A DNA stretch of 64,000 nucleotides from Gracilaria domingensis (GCA_022539475.1 VCMS01000089.1:224288-288287); one strand, 5' to 3'; shown: positions 34,651-47,325, numbered from the stretch's first letter. Made by a program: numbers and translations. The notes: generated by a model from the letters alone, not told the origin.

Positions 34651-36175
34651 ATGCCGATACAAGGCAAAGCCTTACGTGTTACACCATCCACAAGTGCCTT
34701 GGGGCCCGTGAAGGGCCGTTATGGTGGCGATTCTCGCCCTTCAGGCATCCGTGTAAGGTGTAACCTGGGGTACACGATGTCTTCACAAGGCCGTCCGTAT
34801 CAGCGGCCCTCAACCAGTTGCTCGTATCTTCCTCATCCCCACTGATGTCATCGGAGACATCCGCGCGATGGGGCTCGCCGCCATTGTGAAAAGTACGAAG
34901 TACACTGCTCAGCAACTGGACAATTACCTCATGGCTGTGGGTAAAAACAACTGGAGAGACCATCAAGTTTAGGACTTCTACGATCCTGAGGTTCAGAGTA
35001 TCGTGCCCTTGCAAAACGAGCATGTGGCTGGCGAAGACCCTTTTGGTGATCATGATACCATGATGGTGGCCGCCGAGAACTATGAGTCCCCTGCGTTGCC
35101 TCCGTCGGCACCAGTGCAGGCTACCCTCCCTAACAGTCTGGCAGCTCCCGTCCCCAGTGGTCCTCCCAACCCTCAAGCGGCTGCGCATCCTCCCGGTCGG
35201 AGGACTCATGGTCCTCTCCGTATTGGTTTTCACTCACTTTCGGTGAATCCGGTACCTTCAGGTGGTGATAGAGGCGCGATACGGAGCACTCTGGCTTGCG
35301 TTAGCAACGCCTCGATGGTGCACTTCAACCGTCCTGGTCCGAACGATATCACCACCGCTTTGGCTACTTTGACGAACTTGCTCCGAGTGGTCGCTCACCA
35401 TGAGCGGCGCAATAATCACTTGCGACAGTTATGCGACTACTTCCTGCGCAATCTCTACTGTGAGGTGACTGCCTATGTCGGTCAGTTGAGCAACCTCGTG
35501 TAAGGCCATGCGCCTCTACATCGACAGCCTATGGAGAGTTCCAACCCGTACGCTCCTCCGTCGCCGACGTCTCCGACCGAAATGGTAGTCTTTTGTGGCC
35601 GCCGTACGTATCAGCTCCTGGTGCAGACCCTTCAGCACCGTTCCACACTCTTCTTGGTCCTCATAACATTTCTCTTCCGCCTGCGGGTGCTAGGACGCGA
35701 GCACCAAGTTGTTACCATACTGATTTCCGCTCGGCTCCGCTTCCGTCGTCGTCCGGCGCTCCGGTGCTACCTGCGGGTTCTGGACCTTCGGGAGTTGTCA
35801 CACCTCTGCTCTGATTCCTGGAGCAGAGCCTTCCGGAGGTCTTGCTCCTCCACCAACCTCTGATGGTATCCCTCCGACTAGCTAGCATTCTTCCTTCCAT
35901 CCACCCACTGGTCCTGCGAACACCATGCCGTTAGTTAGCAGCGGCACCCCAGTAGGACCTGCTGCCTCTACTCTATTACCGAGTGATGGTGTGCCAGCAA
36001 GCGCAGCTAGCGCGGAGGCTGAAGCTCCGCCGGTCCTATGTCGGTGTCCTCTGGCCGTCGAGGTTCCGCGTCGTCTCGCGGCATCTTCCGTGGACTTGGT
36101 CGCCATCGCGGGACTGGTCGTTGTCGCGGACGTGGCCATGGTTTCTCCAGAGCCTTGTAGATCACCTAGCGGTTA
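34651..36175 (+). pseudogene. ORF antisense to pol in gypsy element 3
   Basis: It runs opposite to element 3 pol and lies past its 3' end, the same position as the antisense ORFs of elements 1 and 2. ATG at 34651; a frame change near 34830; the reading IFLIPTDVIGDIRAMG, with one TAG near 34970, then leads into the open frame 35003-35503. That frame has an acidic patch (GEDPFGDHD), a Pro/Ala-rich segment and a helical part (HHERRNNHLRQLCDYFL). Pro/Ser/Gly-rich fragments continue to 36175. An AATAAA signal follows at 36199. Sequence similarity to the other antisense proteins is only compositional by eye. Confidence 0.5.
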
Positions 36176-36570
36176 GCTCTTGTGTGCCCGTATCGTCTAA
36201 TAAAGTATCTTGCGTTGTGATCCCCTTCCATTTTTTGTTAGGTTTGTTACCTTTCTATATGGAGTTCAACAGCTTCAACAATCCCCCCTTCTCACTGGGG
36301 ACGCGTACCCTGCCAATCAATACCAGTTAGTGTGGGCATTCGCCTTTTTTTATGCCAGTATCTAATAATAAAGTTGTTGGAAATATGACCAAGTGGTTCT
36401 ATGGAGTCATGTTCTCGTCACCATCCGTACAGCCTTACCCTGTAGCGGATACCTTCTGTCCTGTGTTCGTGACCTACAATGGTGTCGATAGCACACCTCT
36501 CGGTGTCCATTCGAGGGTATGAATGTGCCGTTCTTTCTTGGAGAGTGCGACTCCCCGTAAGCAGCGTGAC
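36176..36570. other. Spacer between converging ORFs of element 3
   Basis: Two AATAAA hexamers on the plus strand (36199 and 36367) could serve as polyadenylation signals for the antisense ORF. No ORF is supported. Confidence 0.4.
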
Positions 36571-39500
36571 CTATTGGTCGTGCTGTGGCTCGTTCTTCTG
36601 TGCCGCCGGGGTCGTTGGGGCGGCCGTTACGGATCTCGTGGGATATTGATCGCTGGGTGAACTCATCAGAGAGGGGGCTGTTGGAAATGCTTCCCTCCTC
36701 TGCTCCTTTCGATGAGTTGTCCTAGCAATTGGTTGTGTCAGCGATGCGATAGCTTGGGCGGCCTTAACAATTCTATCAATGAAGACGTTGTTCCCCAAAA
36801 CGCCCATCATGACCGTAGCGGTATGCTGATCGAAGCGAATGACCTTATATGGTCCCGTTGACTTCGGTAGTAGTTTGGAATTAATATCCTCATCAAGGTG
36901 GAGGTCTTCTTCCTTCTGCACCTGGATCGATCGGTTACCTTTTGGTGGTACATCTAGGAAGACCATCTCCCCTGCAACCACTTTGGTTATTCTGCTCACC
37001 ACTCGGTCGTAGTCTGCTTTGTACCCTTCCTGGACCGCCGTCCTTTTGACTTTGGCGTACGCCAAGGCGGCGCGGTAACTTCTGGAGTATGTTGCTCTTG
37101 ACTTTCGCAGGTGTGAGCGTCCCCGCCGCTTCCGGGCGGTCAGGTCCGGGCTGGAAGATAATCCCGTGTGGTGTTCGTGACAGTCCCAGATCAAACAGGG
37201 TTGTTTGAATGAACTTGTGAACTTCGAGGTTATACGCAAATGTAAGTGGTTTTACATATTCCGAACACGTTGTTTGTGCTCTTCGACATAGTGCAGTAGG
37301 CGTGCCACCAGAGTCTTATTGAACCGTTCCACTTGGTCGTTGTTTGCGGATGTTAGGCCGTGGTAAAGTAGTGTATGATCCCTACCACCGTACAAATTGC
37401 TTCGAAGAACTTAGAAGCTAATTTCGAACCATTATCCATCAGTAGGTACATATGAGCACCATGCGGGTAAACCCAGATCTCCAGGAAGGCTGCCGCCAAT
37501 GTGGTTGTCGTTTGTTTCTTCAGGGGTAATGGCCTGGTGAGCTTTTGTGACCCTGTCGGTTATGACTACTACGAAGCAATAAACCTGCGAGGTCTTGGGC
37601 AGGTGTCCCAGTATGTCTACAGCGACAGACTCCACGGGTCCCGCCGCTGAGAATAGCTTCAGGTACTTTCTACGCTTCCTAACACCACCCCGCGTCTTAA
37701 TGCACGAATTGCAATGCGCCACATAGGTATATACGTCGTTAGCCATATGCGGTCAATAGAACTGCCTCCGAAGGGTGTAAAACAACCATGTGGCTCCGGA
37801 GGGACCCGATAACCGTGGGTTGTGTGACAGGTACAACAGCAATTCAGGTACGACGTTCTGAAGTGCTCCGTCTAGGGGTGAGTGTCGGATCGAATACCCG
37901 TTGTAGTCAATGTCGAACTGACAGTCTTTCTTCCCCAGTACGTCAGCGAGCGTCTTGCAGAACCTATCGGTCGATTGCTCTCGGAAGAACTCCTCAAGCG
38001 TAATTGGGGATTGTTCCCCTTCTTCGACAGGAAGGAGAGTTTCGGCTACCACTTGGTAGGAAAAGTCATCATCACAGTACCCCTTAATCACGTCTTTGAC
38101 CTCTTGGTTGGCTGGTTATATGGTAAAGCATGTAATGACTTCCTCCACTGGGCCAGTGTCCAGTCCTTTCGTGTTCAACCGGAACATTGCGTCCGCCACT
38201 CGGTGTTTGACCCCGCGTCGATTCTGCACGTCGTATTCGAACTCTGAGAGTCTTAGATGCCATCCGGCTAAGCGGCCGGATGCGTCTGCGAGGCCTAAAA
38301 TCCACCTCAAGGAGTCATGGTACGTTTGGAACATGAATCGTACACTATATAGGTAAGGAAGAAGCATAAGCATGCTCCATACTACAGCTAGGCACTCTTT
38401 CTCCGTTACGCTTTAATTCTGCTGCGCTTGGTTTAGAGCTCTGCTCCGGTAGCCTATAGGTGCTAGAGTCCCGTCTTCCTGCTCCTGCATGAGGCAGCAA
38501 CCTATTTGGGCGTCTGACGCATTCGTGTCCAACGTATACGAGAGACCCGTTTTGGGTAATGCCAGTACCGGTGGGGATAGTAGTGCTGCTTTCAGTCGGA
38601 AGAAGGTCTCTACTTCATCATCTTCTAACTCGTCGCAGTGAGAGAGTTGCCCCTTCTGTAACCGTCAGTTCAGGGGCGCCGCTGGTTTCGAGAACCTCTT
38701 GATGAATACTCGCTAGACTCTACAAAGACCTATAAAGGATCGTATGTCCGTCTGTGACGTGTGGAGCTTCGCTTCCTGTACCGCTCGGATATTCCTTTTG
38801 GTCACTTCTAGATTTCCAGGGCTTATGGTATGCACTACGTACTCCACCTCTTGGTTGAAGAACATGCACTTTCTTAGCTTCAGAGTTACAATTGTCTTCC
38901 GCAGTAGCTCTAATAACACTTGGACATGTGCGCAGTGCTCTTCGATCGATTTCGAATAGAAGTCTACGTCATCTATGTAAACCAGTGCAGTTTTCCACTT
39001 CCCTTTCAGATAGTATGATGTCCTGTACCATTTGGAAGGTAGCCGGCGCGTTTCGTAAATCAAACGGCATACGTAAAAAGCGATAGAGTCCAGCGTGGCA
39101 TGTGAACGCAGTCTTGTCACGAACACCTTCTCGTATCTCGATTTGCCATTAACCGCAGTTCGCGTCAAGTGTGGAGAAGATGTTCGCATCTTATAATAAG
39201 TCAATGCACTAATCCATCCTCGGGATAGGGTGGGAATCCCTCACTGTTACGGCATTTAATTTTCTGTAGTCAATAAAGAACCGCATACGGGTCCCTCCAC
39301 GTTTCTGGACTAGCACCACAAGGCTAGAACATTCCGAAGTAGCGGGTTCTATCACCTCTTCCTGGAGCATTCGCTCCATCTCTTCCAGCTCTACCTCACG
39401 GGCTTTATGTCCCGCACGGTATGGCTGTTGGTGGATGCGGCAAAAGTCCGGTTCCAAGTCGATCTTATGTTGGGTGGCCTCAATGGTTCCCAACTACGCC

Positions 39501-40705
39501 GACTACATGGTACTGAATGGCTCCAGAAGTCCTACGATGCGATCCTTAAGCTCCTTCTCTTCGAGGCCAATATTGACCTCCATCTTTTAGTTGGTGACTG
39601 CGTCTAGCTCCAGCGTCTGGTCGTTCTAGTCGCCTGGGGCCTGTACCACTTGGTTTGTTGGCGTCAAATTGGCACTGCCTCTCCCCTTGGTAGCGTCCAC
39701 GCCCTCATGTGACCACGCTAGTCTGATCGTAGAGATCGTGCGCGCGGCTGGTAGGACCAGAACAATGACTGTAGGCTTTGGCAATTTGACCGGACGGTTA
39801 CCGAAGTTGCTTATGTAGACCTGGTTTGGTGTTATTGGAATGCTATCGACTATCCCTTTTTCCATCAAGGTCATATGTCGCTCAGCTAAACGTGAGTGGT
39901 TTTGAATGGATAACACGCCGGGTTGTTGGCATGTTAATTTCGCTACCACGTAGTTCATAGGCGGAATGACCACCGCCTTTGTCAACCGTACCTTAATAGA
40001 TCGCGTATTCTTCGCAATCGGTTGGTGTTTGTGCTTCTACTGCAACCGGGAAGCTCCTTTGTGGTGCCCGCAATAGCGATTCATGAACCATTATAGAAAA
40101 GAACCGTCTTCGAGGGGGGGGAAATCGCCCGAACATGATGGTCAATGAATGTCGTCCCCAGAATAAAATCGTTGCCAGCGGTTTCACGAGTATAAATCGA
40201 ACTTGTACCTTTATGGTGCCAATTAATACCATAATGGTCAACATCCCCATGACAGTTAGTGACCTGTTATTAGCGTCAACCAGTGAGTTTGTTAGTGTAC
40301 ACCGCTGAAGCTTGTTAAGCTTAGTAGTTTGGCATTCACCGGATTAGGTCCTGCCGCGATATCCACGACAGTAACACATGGTACCGAGTGGATAGAAGTA
40401 ACCTCGAGGGTGACATTTACCTTATAGGTGCTATGCGTGAAGAAGTTCATTGGTTCGGAGTCGTCCGTCAGGCTCTCCTCACCTCTAACCAACGCGTAAT
40501 CGTCCATACTTGCATCATTTGTTTTTGGAAGGCCTTCCAGATTTGGACAGTTGGGGAGGGTCTTTATCCCAACTGTTCGGCGTCTTCCGCCTGTGGGGCT
40601 GGATCTATTTGGTCCTGCTCCGCAACTAAGTGTCCTTCTGCGGTGTCGAGGTGCTTGGGCGAGCGTTGGCGTACCCAGTGCCAGCTCTACGCGCCGTGCG
40701 CCCAA
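36571..40705 (-). pseudogene. Gypsy element 3 Pol, multiply broken
   Basis: Domains read right to left. Protease near 40365 has DIAAGPN in place of D-T/S-G-A, a lost active-site motif. RT fragments at 39209-39493 (FFIDYRKLNAVTV) and 38713-39204 (YIDD in LVYIDDVDFY). RNase H tail near 38116-38373. An integrase zinc region near 37710-37760 (HCNSC) is followed by a core (VAVDILGHLPKTS). The catalytic region between 37432 and 37240 is disrupted. The GPY/F module is STGPYKVI at 36571-37239. No chromodomain is evident. It is more distant from elements 1 and 2 than they are from each other. Confidence 0.8.
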
Positions 40706-42168
40706 ATATATTCTGGTGGTCCTGCTGGCAAGCGTTGAGGAGCGTAGCTCTGTTCTGCGGAGCCATACTCTGGCAAGCCGTTGCCAAGTGGTGAGGTGAC
40801 AAACAGAACCAAGAGAGAAGATTGCCCGTTGTGGGGTCCTTCATCGCAAGCAACGGTGCGCGCAGTGAGGGACGTACTCCAGTAGATGTTGCGCTCCGTT
40901 GCTGTGTGGTTATACTCCTTCCTCCATACTGGGTGAATGGCACCGCCAGGACGGGGCTGACCGTAACAGATACCTGTGATGATGGAGTGGAGGTCGGCCT
41001 CGAGGGTGGCATGCTGGATACCGAGCAGGACCACGAGGTGTTTCCCTGCAAACGAGTAGCCAGCTGAGTGTTCACCAAGTGGATGCGCTGACCGACGCTG
41101 AGAGGCATGCTGTGTGGAGGCCTCATCCGTAGTGCTGTCATCCTCCCCCACATCGAAAACTGACCGTACAGTCAGACGCGTCTGGTCTTCCCTTTCTCCT
41201 CTTCCTTCGGTGCTTTGCCAAGTGGTGCGGAGTCTCTCTCAGATCCTGACAAATTGGTATCGCCTAGCTCCTGTGCGTGGGGGGCTAGAGCGTTGTAGTC
41301 AGCCGTGCGGTTAGTAGCCAAGTAGTTGCGGACCTGCGATCGGATAGACTTCGCCACATGATCGGCATACATAGATTTCAACCTCTTCGTCGTAAAAACC
41401 CTTCCACAGCGGGATGCTAGTGCCCCTAAGGAGCGAGCAAAGTCCAATTTGGTTTACCCAGCACGTTAAGGAGTGGCGAGAAATTCCGCGTACGCCTCCT
41501 AGATCACCTCATCGGTAGCATAGGTTTCCAGTAGGAAGTTAACCTCTTGTGGGTACTTTGTCATATTTCTGTTTGGTCTTCGTCCACCGCCATAGCGTTA
41601 AGTTGGAGACGGCTGTGGAGCAGAGCTCCAGCCTGACCGGCTAGGTAGAATTGAAACAACCACATGACCGCTGCCTCTGAAAATCCATTTTGGTCAGACG
41701 CGATCTTGAACCTTTGAAGTAAATCAATGATCGCAATGAGATTATCACCGCTGAAGCGAGTTTCACCCAGTTGGAAACGAAGCTTCCTGTGATGCTTTGT
41801 TACCTTCTGAGCTACCTCTTTGGTATTCTCAGCCTGTCTGTTCTCGAATCTGTACGTACGATAGTCGACTGCTTTGGTGAACAAATCATTGAGCGGCCTA
41901 AGTACGTCTAGGTCAGCTTCTTCGTCGGAAGTTGAGTCCGAATCATTATACCTTATGGTCTTACCCTCACGGGAATTCTATCCTTTCTTCAGACGAGAGT
42001 CCTTCCTCTTGCGTCTAGAACCTGTACGATCGTCGTCTTTTGACGAATCGGAATCGGTCTCCAAGGACGGAGAGTTTGAGTCTGACCGGCGACTCTTCTT
42101 CTTTCTCCATTTGTTCTTCTTCTTCTTACCATTTGGTTTACGTCGACGCTCGTCACCGTCGGATTTGA
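40706..42168 (-). pseudogene. Gypsy element 3 Gag
   Basis: The capsid-like region at 41561-41884 (FSGDNLIAIIDLLQRF, WLFQFYLAGQAG) is followed on the left by fragments at 41172-41447 and 40626-41153. The N-terminal part at about 41950-42165 is Lys/Arg/Ser/Asp-rich (KKKKNKWRKKKSRRSDSNS), like element 2 Gag. The gene stops abruptly at about 42170 against the NOL10-like sequence with no 5' LTR visible, so the 5' end of the element is lost. Confidence 0.65.
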
Positions 42169-42173
42169 TGATT

Positions 42174-43250
42174 CCGACTCTGTTTCGTTCGCCGCTGGGT
42201 GCAGCACCGGCTACACTTTGCTGTTTGACTTGCGCTCGTCACAGACTACATTGGTGAGAGACCAGGTAAATGGGCTACTCGTCTGCAGCATACGACTGCA
42301 TGAAGACGGGAAGCATTGCGTGACTGCAGATGCACGAATTGTGAATGTGTGGAACAGGAAAAATGGCATGAACATGGTGGCGATCGAACCGGCTTCAAAA
42401 GTGAACGACGTTTGCGTCATAGCCGGCTCCGGCACGATGTGCACGGCGTTGGAGACGCAACGCGTAAAGACGTACTAGATACCGGCGCTGGGCACGGCGC
42501 CAAAGTGGTGCACGTTCCTAGTCTCGTTCACGGAAGAACAGGAAGAAGGGCGGGACGTGAGAAAGAGCTCCACTCTGGACGTCGGCGACGTGGAAGAAGT
42601 GTACGAGAATTACCAGTTTGTTGCGCACGACGAAGTAGGATGCGTAGGGTTAGGTCACCTGATTGGCACAGAACTGCTCAAACCGTGCATGCATAGATAC
42701 TTTGTGAATCAGAAACTATACAGAAAGGCAGTAAAAGTGTCTGAACCGTTCGCGTACGAGAGGTATCGAAAGGAGAAGGCAAGAGAGAAGGTAGAGGCAG
42801 AACGACAAAACCGAATCAGCAAGGAAAGACGAAGAGGGCGAAGAAGGTGGAGGTGAACTAAACGGTGGTGGAATCGTTGTGGGCGCAGCGCTGCGGGATT
42901 AAAGCGAAACGCAGACGGTCTATGCTGGAGGACGAGTGCTTCAAGGCCATGTTCAGCGACATGAATTATGGGGTGGATGAGAAGGCGGAGCGAGTTTACT
43001 TCCTCAACCCGTCTGGATTGCGGCGCGGCAGCAGAGCGAGAGAGGAGCAGGAGAAGGAGGAAGAAAGCGATTCTGACGAAAACCATCTGGAACAGTTTGC
43101 CGTGGTGGAGGGCGGGAGAGATCAAGGAGGGCAGCTGTGGAGCGAGGATGAGGAAGAGCAGGAACAGCAGTAGAAGGAGGCAGACGAAGAGACTTTTGGC
43201 AGCTCGAATAGATGACGACGGTCCAAACGCGGACTGAAGATGTATGAGAT
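42174..43250 (+). pseudogene. NOL10-like: NOL10/ENP2-like nucleolar protein, truncated and inactivated
   Basis: NOL10/Enp2 is a WD-repeat protein of the small-subunit processome. Recognisable parts are the end of the propeller (FAAGCSTGYTLLFDLRSS, HCVTADARIVNVWN, IEPASKVNDVCVIAGSG), the family signature IPALGTAPKWC, HDEVGCVGLGHLIGTELL, the charged region with YRKEKAREKVE, and FKAMFSDMNYGVDEKAE with an acidic tail. The N-terminal half is missing. There is a TAG at about 42476 (one residue before IPALG), a frameshift near 42835 and a TAA near 42860. No introns are seen. This is a decayed duplicate or a disrupted gene; a functional copy elsewhere would be expected since the protein is essential in yeast. 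Confidence 0.85.
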
Positions 43251-43446
43251 CGGCGCAGTGGGGGAGGTGAGCGGGCACAAGGTATGATCAAGCGCAGCAA
43301 CGGCAGCAACTCGGCCGACAGGAAGATTCGCGAGTAGGTGAGCCTGGGCGCCCGTAGGGCAATACAAAAAACAATAAGAACGAAGAGAGGGGTTTATTGA
43401 CAGGCATCGAAAAGCGCACGTTGCGGGAAGTAATAGAAACACATGA

Positions 43447-43685
43447 TCAAAAGCCTATTTGCGGATGTGGTGTTTCTTCGTGCGCATGTTGGGCTTCAAC
43501 ATGAACGTCGTGAGGATGGCTTGAGCACCTGCCCCTGCCCGGTCTTCTCGTTCTTGGTGTCCTCAATGAAGGCGCGCAGGTCTTGCGCCAACTGTTTGAG
43601 TTCTTGTAACTACTCGTTCGCACTTATGCAGGCCGCCTTATTGCCCTTCCAGAGCCAAAATGTATTACGCGATGTATGAGGAGAG
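43447..43685 (-). pseudogene. Possible degenerate coding fragment, unknown
   Basis: The minus strand reads FWLWKGNKAACISANE, a TAG, then LQELKQLAQDLRAFIEDTKN, and after a shift a basic tail (MRTKKHHIRK) and stop. It looks protein-like and would converge with the NOL10-like gene. I recognise no family. Confidence 0.25.
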
Positions 43686-43689
43686 CAAC

Positions 43690-44512
43690 TTCAGAACGTA
43701 AACCCGTATCGACGGTCACATGGCAGCAAAGAGAGCTAGGAGGCGTCAAGTAAACGGCAGGGATATGTTTGTGACAGTCAGAGAGCATTGAAAGAGGCAA
43801 GAAATAGCAGTATTAAAAAGATATGCGACCTCGCGTGACAGGAAGTATTTCTCAAAAGATATCACTAGCGGATAAAACTATGGATAAATAAAGAAAAACA
43901 GCCGAATTCGCTAAGCACCGCACGTTCACTTCACTACTAGTATATCCAACGCCCATCATTATCGTACAGAGGGCATCCGACGGATATCCGAAATAGAGAA
44001 ATAAATCGGAGAAAAATGTTTTGAAATATCTTGCGTTTATCATGGGCATATCCAGAACATCTACTGTATATGTTCTGCATATCTCTACTACATCCAATGG
44101 ATATCTACATGCTTGTCTGGGATTGAATAGTAAATGTTGAACGCAATGTTTGGTTGAGTCGAGTCACCACTAGGCGTCTCTGCGACCCTCTATATAGAGT
44201 TCTGAACCCTTCTACATCAGCTCTAAAGGCAATAAAGTATAACAGTTACTAGTGTAACGCAGTAGTACTCCTACATATATCGCAGTAGGCACTACTGGAG
44301 TGCAGAAAGAGCCCATTGGCTGATTTAGTACACGTGTGGTTGCGTCAAAGCAATCCACGTGCGCCAAGTCACGATGTGCTCTCTGCTGTATTGCCACGTG
44401 TACAGTTTCTGTAAGAATACAAACGTGGAAAAATTCGTAATGAAGTATCAACGCGCACATGCAGTAATATCCCACTTCACACACTCCCCCACTGAACGGT
44501 CGGTACGCCGCA
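43690..44512. other. Region without supportable genes
   Basis: AT-rich with scattered short words such as GGATATC repeated near 43980-44105 (for example CGGATATCCG, GGGCATATCC, TGGATATC). No ORF has family resemblance. Confidence 0.4.
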
Positions 44513-44790
44513 CTAACCGAATCGAAACAAATTACTGAGAATCACTATTCGTCTTGAGATGCATCGGACGAGGGTGAAACGATACGAGACGGCGGGAATA
44601 GATAGCCTTCCTGGTGTAGCTGTTTCTACGAGAGAAGAGAGTGTAACGGGGATGGGCTGCTTTGACCACCTTGCACGGTCCATAGAACTTCGATATGAAT
44701 GGAGGCCACTTCTGTGGAGCAGTCCCAGGAAGGGAAAAGACACCGAGGCAGTTCGAATCCCCGCTCTCAATAGAGGTTTGCGCAGCCACA
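44513..44790 (-). pseudogene. Gypsy element 4 integrase C-terminal (GPY/F-like) fragment
   Basis: Reads KWPPFISKFYGPCKVVKA and IYSRRLVSFHPR, the pattern of the integrase GPY/F module and tail. It fits as the continuation of the integrase ending at 45647. Some 850 bp, including a palindrome, lies between the two. Confidence 0.5.
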
Positions 44791-44806
44791 GTGCACCCCG
44801 TATCCT

Positions 44807-44882
44807 CTGGTGTGAGTGTAAATCTAGGAGGACTTCAGGCTATATATAGCCCGAAGTCCTCCTAGATTTACACTCACACCAG
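44807..44882. repeat. Near-perfect 76-bp palindrome
   Basis: CTGGTGTGAGTGTAAATCTA begins the left arm; the right arm is its reverse complement with one mismatch around the centre GGCTATATATAGCC. The arms are 38 bp and there is no spacer. Confidence 0.95.
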
Positions 44883-45646
44883 GTATATACCACAGGGTTT
44901 AGAAAGAATGCCCGAAGGGAAAAAGGGCCAGAAAAGGCGGACACAGTGGTGCAGATTGTAGGTGACCAATGACGATATCCGTAGCCAAATGTAGATATCC
45001 AAAGGTGAAACAACCAAATAAAAATAGGCGGTAATGAACCAAACCAAGGGGAAAAATAAAAGAAAGACAGAAACAATCCCAAGTACTGGGGCGGAGAGAA
45101 AGTACCGGTCGGTAAACAAATATATGTGCACTCCACGAGTCACAAGGAAAACAAAAGAAAAACAAGACCAATGACGGTATGCACTGCGTGCACTCTCCTG
45201 GTTGGAGCCGGGAGATAACTAGACCGTGCTGCGGTAACTAGCTCCGCGAGGAGTTGGAGTCGTCGCGCAGGCGAAATAGCTAGAGCCGCACACCGGGTTG
45301 CCTTTACTAGGTTGGTGATGGCGGTGAGCCATCACCTAAGTAGTAGAATTAGCGGCCCTGTAGAGGGTTATTAAAAATATCTAAATAATAGATTAATCTA
45401 GCACCTCGTGTGCACCTCCCGTCCCGGGCAGTCCTGACAGTGTCTGACCAAAACACACAGGGGGTATTTCTAAAAGTTATGAAAAGATTCACTCCATCCA
45501 AACAACTAAATAGTGGTACACATGTACACATTCTGGGTCCGGATCCACGTCACTGTGCTACTCCTAACCTCGAGTTCCCCATCGATGGGAGCCTCAATAA
45601 CTTATGATTGCCACTACCGAAACGGTATCTCTGAGGAGGGCTTGCT
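44883..45646. other. Probable insert splitting the element 4 integrase
   Basis: Non-coding. It contains a 9-bp stem GGTGATGGC/GCCATCACC near 45315-45338. Together with the palindrome it separates the integrase core from its C-terminal module. It may be a solo LTR or non-autonomous element; no terminal repeats or target duplication could be proved. Confidence 0.4.
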
Positions 45647-46800
45647 CTACAACTTCACTGTACGATTCAGAGCTTTCCCAACGGCGACAAGGACTTCATC
45701 TCCGACATTGAAACGACGAGCATGCTCTGAGTCATCCTGGCGACTAGGCTGCATCGCAACACGCGTAGCAGGCTGAAGAAGAATGGCTAGTAACTCGAGA
45801 CGGCGTTCGAACAGCATGGCATCTTCAATCGGAGGAATAGGATCCGTAGGGTGCATGCGGGGAATTGTACCGTACATTAACAGACACGGAGAGAATCCTC
45901 CAACCAATTGGCGGCGGCGGCAGCCATAAACGACTTGATCTAAATCCATGTCCCACTCTGAACCTTCGTTGAAGATAGTTTTAGCAATGGCGCGTTTGAT
46001 CGTTCCAACCATCGTTTCGGCTCTGCCATTCGACATTGGAGCGTACTCGAGAACAGGCTTCAGTTGAATTCCATACTTTTTAATAAGTTCTCGAATCGAA
46101 CCAGGCAGAAAAGAGTTAGCGTTGTGAAACACAATGACACGGGGCGGACTAAAGTGAATGATGATCTCTTTCTTCACGAAATTGAGAACGACTTCTGAGG
46201 TCGAATCTGGGGTAGCAATAGCGATAGGCCAACCAGTCAAATGTTGTACTTCATTGAGAAAAAAGCGTTTTCGAGAAGTACTAGTAGGAAGAGGCCCGGC
46301 AAAGTCCATTGAGAACGTATCGAAGATGTTTGTCAGCGAAGCTCTCTGATCCGCTGGGTTCAAGATCACTGGAGCCATCAACTGATATTCTACGCAACTC
46401 TGAACATACTTGTGAACATATTCATGGATGGTGGGATCCAAGAGAAGCGATCAACTAAGAAATTACTTGTGGCGTCCTTATCCCAACTTCCGACTTCGTC
46501 ATGGAACATTCGAATCAACGCAACACGATCACGAATCGGGGAAGAAGACGAATTCCATCGTTCGTCCTGCAAAACAGGACGTCATTTCAAACAACAGAGT
46601 GCTTCGCGGCACGCTTGACACCACTGCGAAATTTCGTGTCTTTCTCATCCATCTCTAGGATGCAAAGGTAGCGGTCAATGTTCGCATAGTAGAGCTCGAT
46701 GCCTTCGAATTCCGAGAAGCCAATCGAAGCGACCAAATCCACTTCTTCAACGGCGTTCTCTTCTTCTTGAGGGTCTAATGCATTACGAATACAGGTTGGT
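45647..46800 (-). pseudogene. Gypsy element 4 integrase, zinc region and core
   Basis: An open frame of 264 residues (46441-45647) holds a retroviral integrase core. First Asp in SMDFAGPLP; the second position reads FHNANSF where SDNG is normal, so the second catalytic Asp is replaced by His. The Glu is kept in SNGRAETMVGT. Upstream (46390-46800, other frames) are NDVLFCRTNDGIRLLP and FHDEVGSWDKDATSN, the usual lead-in and HHCC region, with a stop. It belongs to a gypsy lineage distinct from elements 1-3. The lost Asp and the upstream breaks make it inactive. Confidence 0.75.
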
Positions 46801-47325
46801 TACTTATCTTCGACTGAAATAAAGAAAGTTACTTACGTTCTTTATGTAGTTACTTACTACATCCTGTTACATTTCAATTACTTATACGAACAACAGCAAT
46901 GCACGTTGTTAACGTGCAGTGTACGTCGTAGACTCCTCGCCTCGAGCTCAGAAGCACAGAGCAACTTTCTCAGGCCCTGGGTGGGCTTCGTGTTCACTGG
47001 TACATCATCGTAAGCAGAACGGCTTCTTCTGCTGTTCAAAGGATGAGGAGGGAAGACGTGCCAGAAATTTGTACGAAGACCATCTCAAGCTGTCCAAGAA
47101 CACCTATTATCATCCAACCGCAAGTCGCAGCAACAGCCAAAACCGCTACCGAGCGAAAAGTCTCATCTTCAACCAGGCTCCTACGTCGAGTAGATCTCAC
47201 CGACGCACCTTAGAGTGATTCATTCCTCTTATCACGGTGTAACATCTTCAGAATGTACTCATCTGAGCAGTGCCATCGTGGCACCACACAGACTGAATCC
47301 CAGACCTCTCACCAAGAATAACGCT
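46801..47325. other. Region without supportable genes
   Basis: Contains a TTACTTA-rich stretch at about 46798-46885 (TTACTTA repeated five times). Otherwise nothing recognisable. Confidence 0.4.

Noticed and set aside
44840-45171. Hydrophobic minus-strand frames with several aromatic runs (possible membrane protein)
   Set aside because: Three overlapping frames cover the same bases and begin in the palindrome; the composition reflects a pyrimidine-rich strand rather than a gene.
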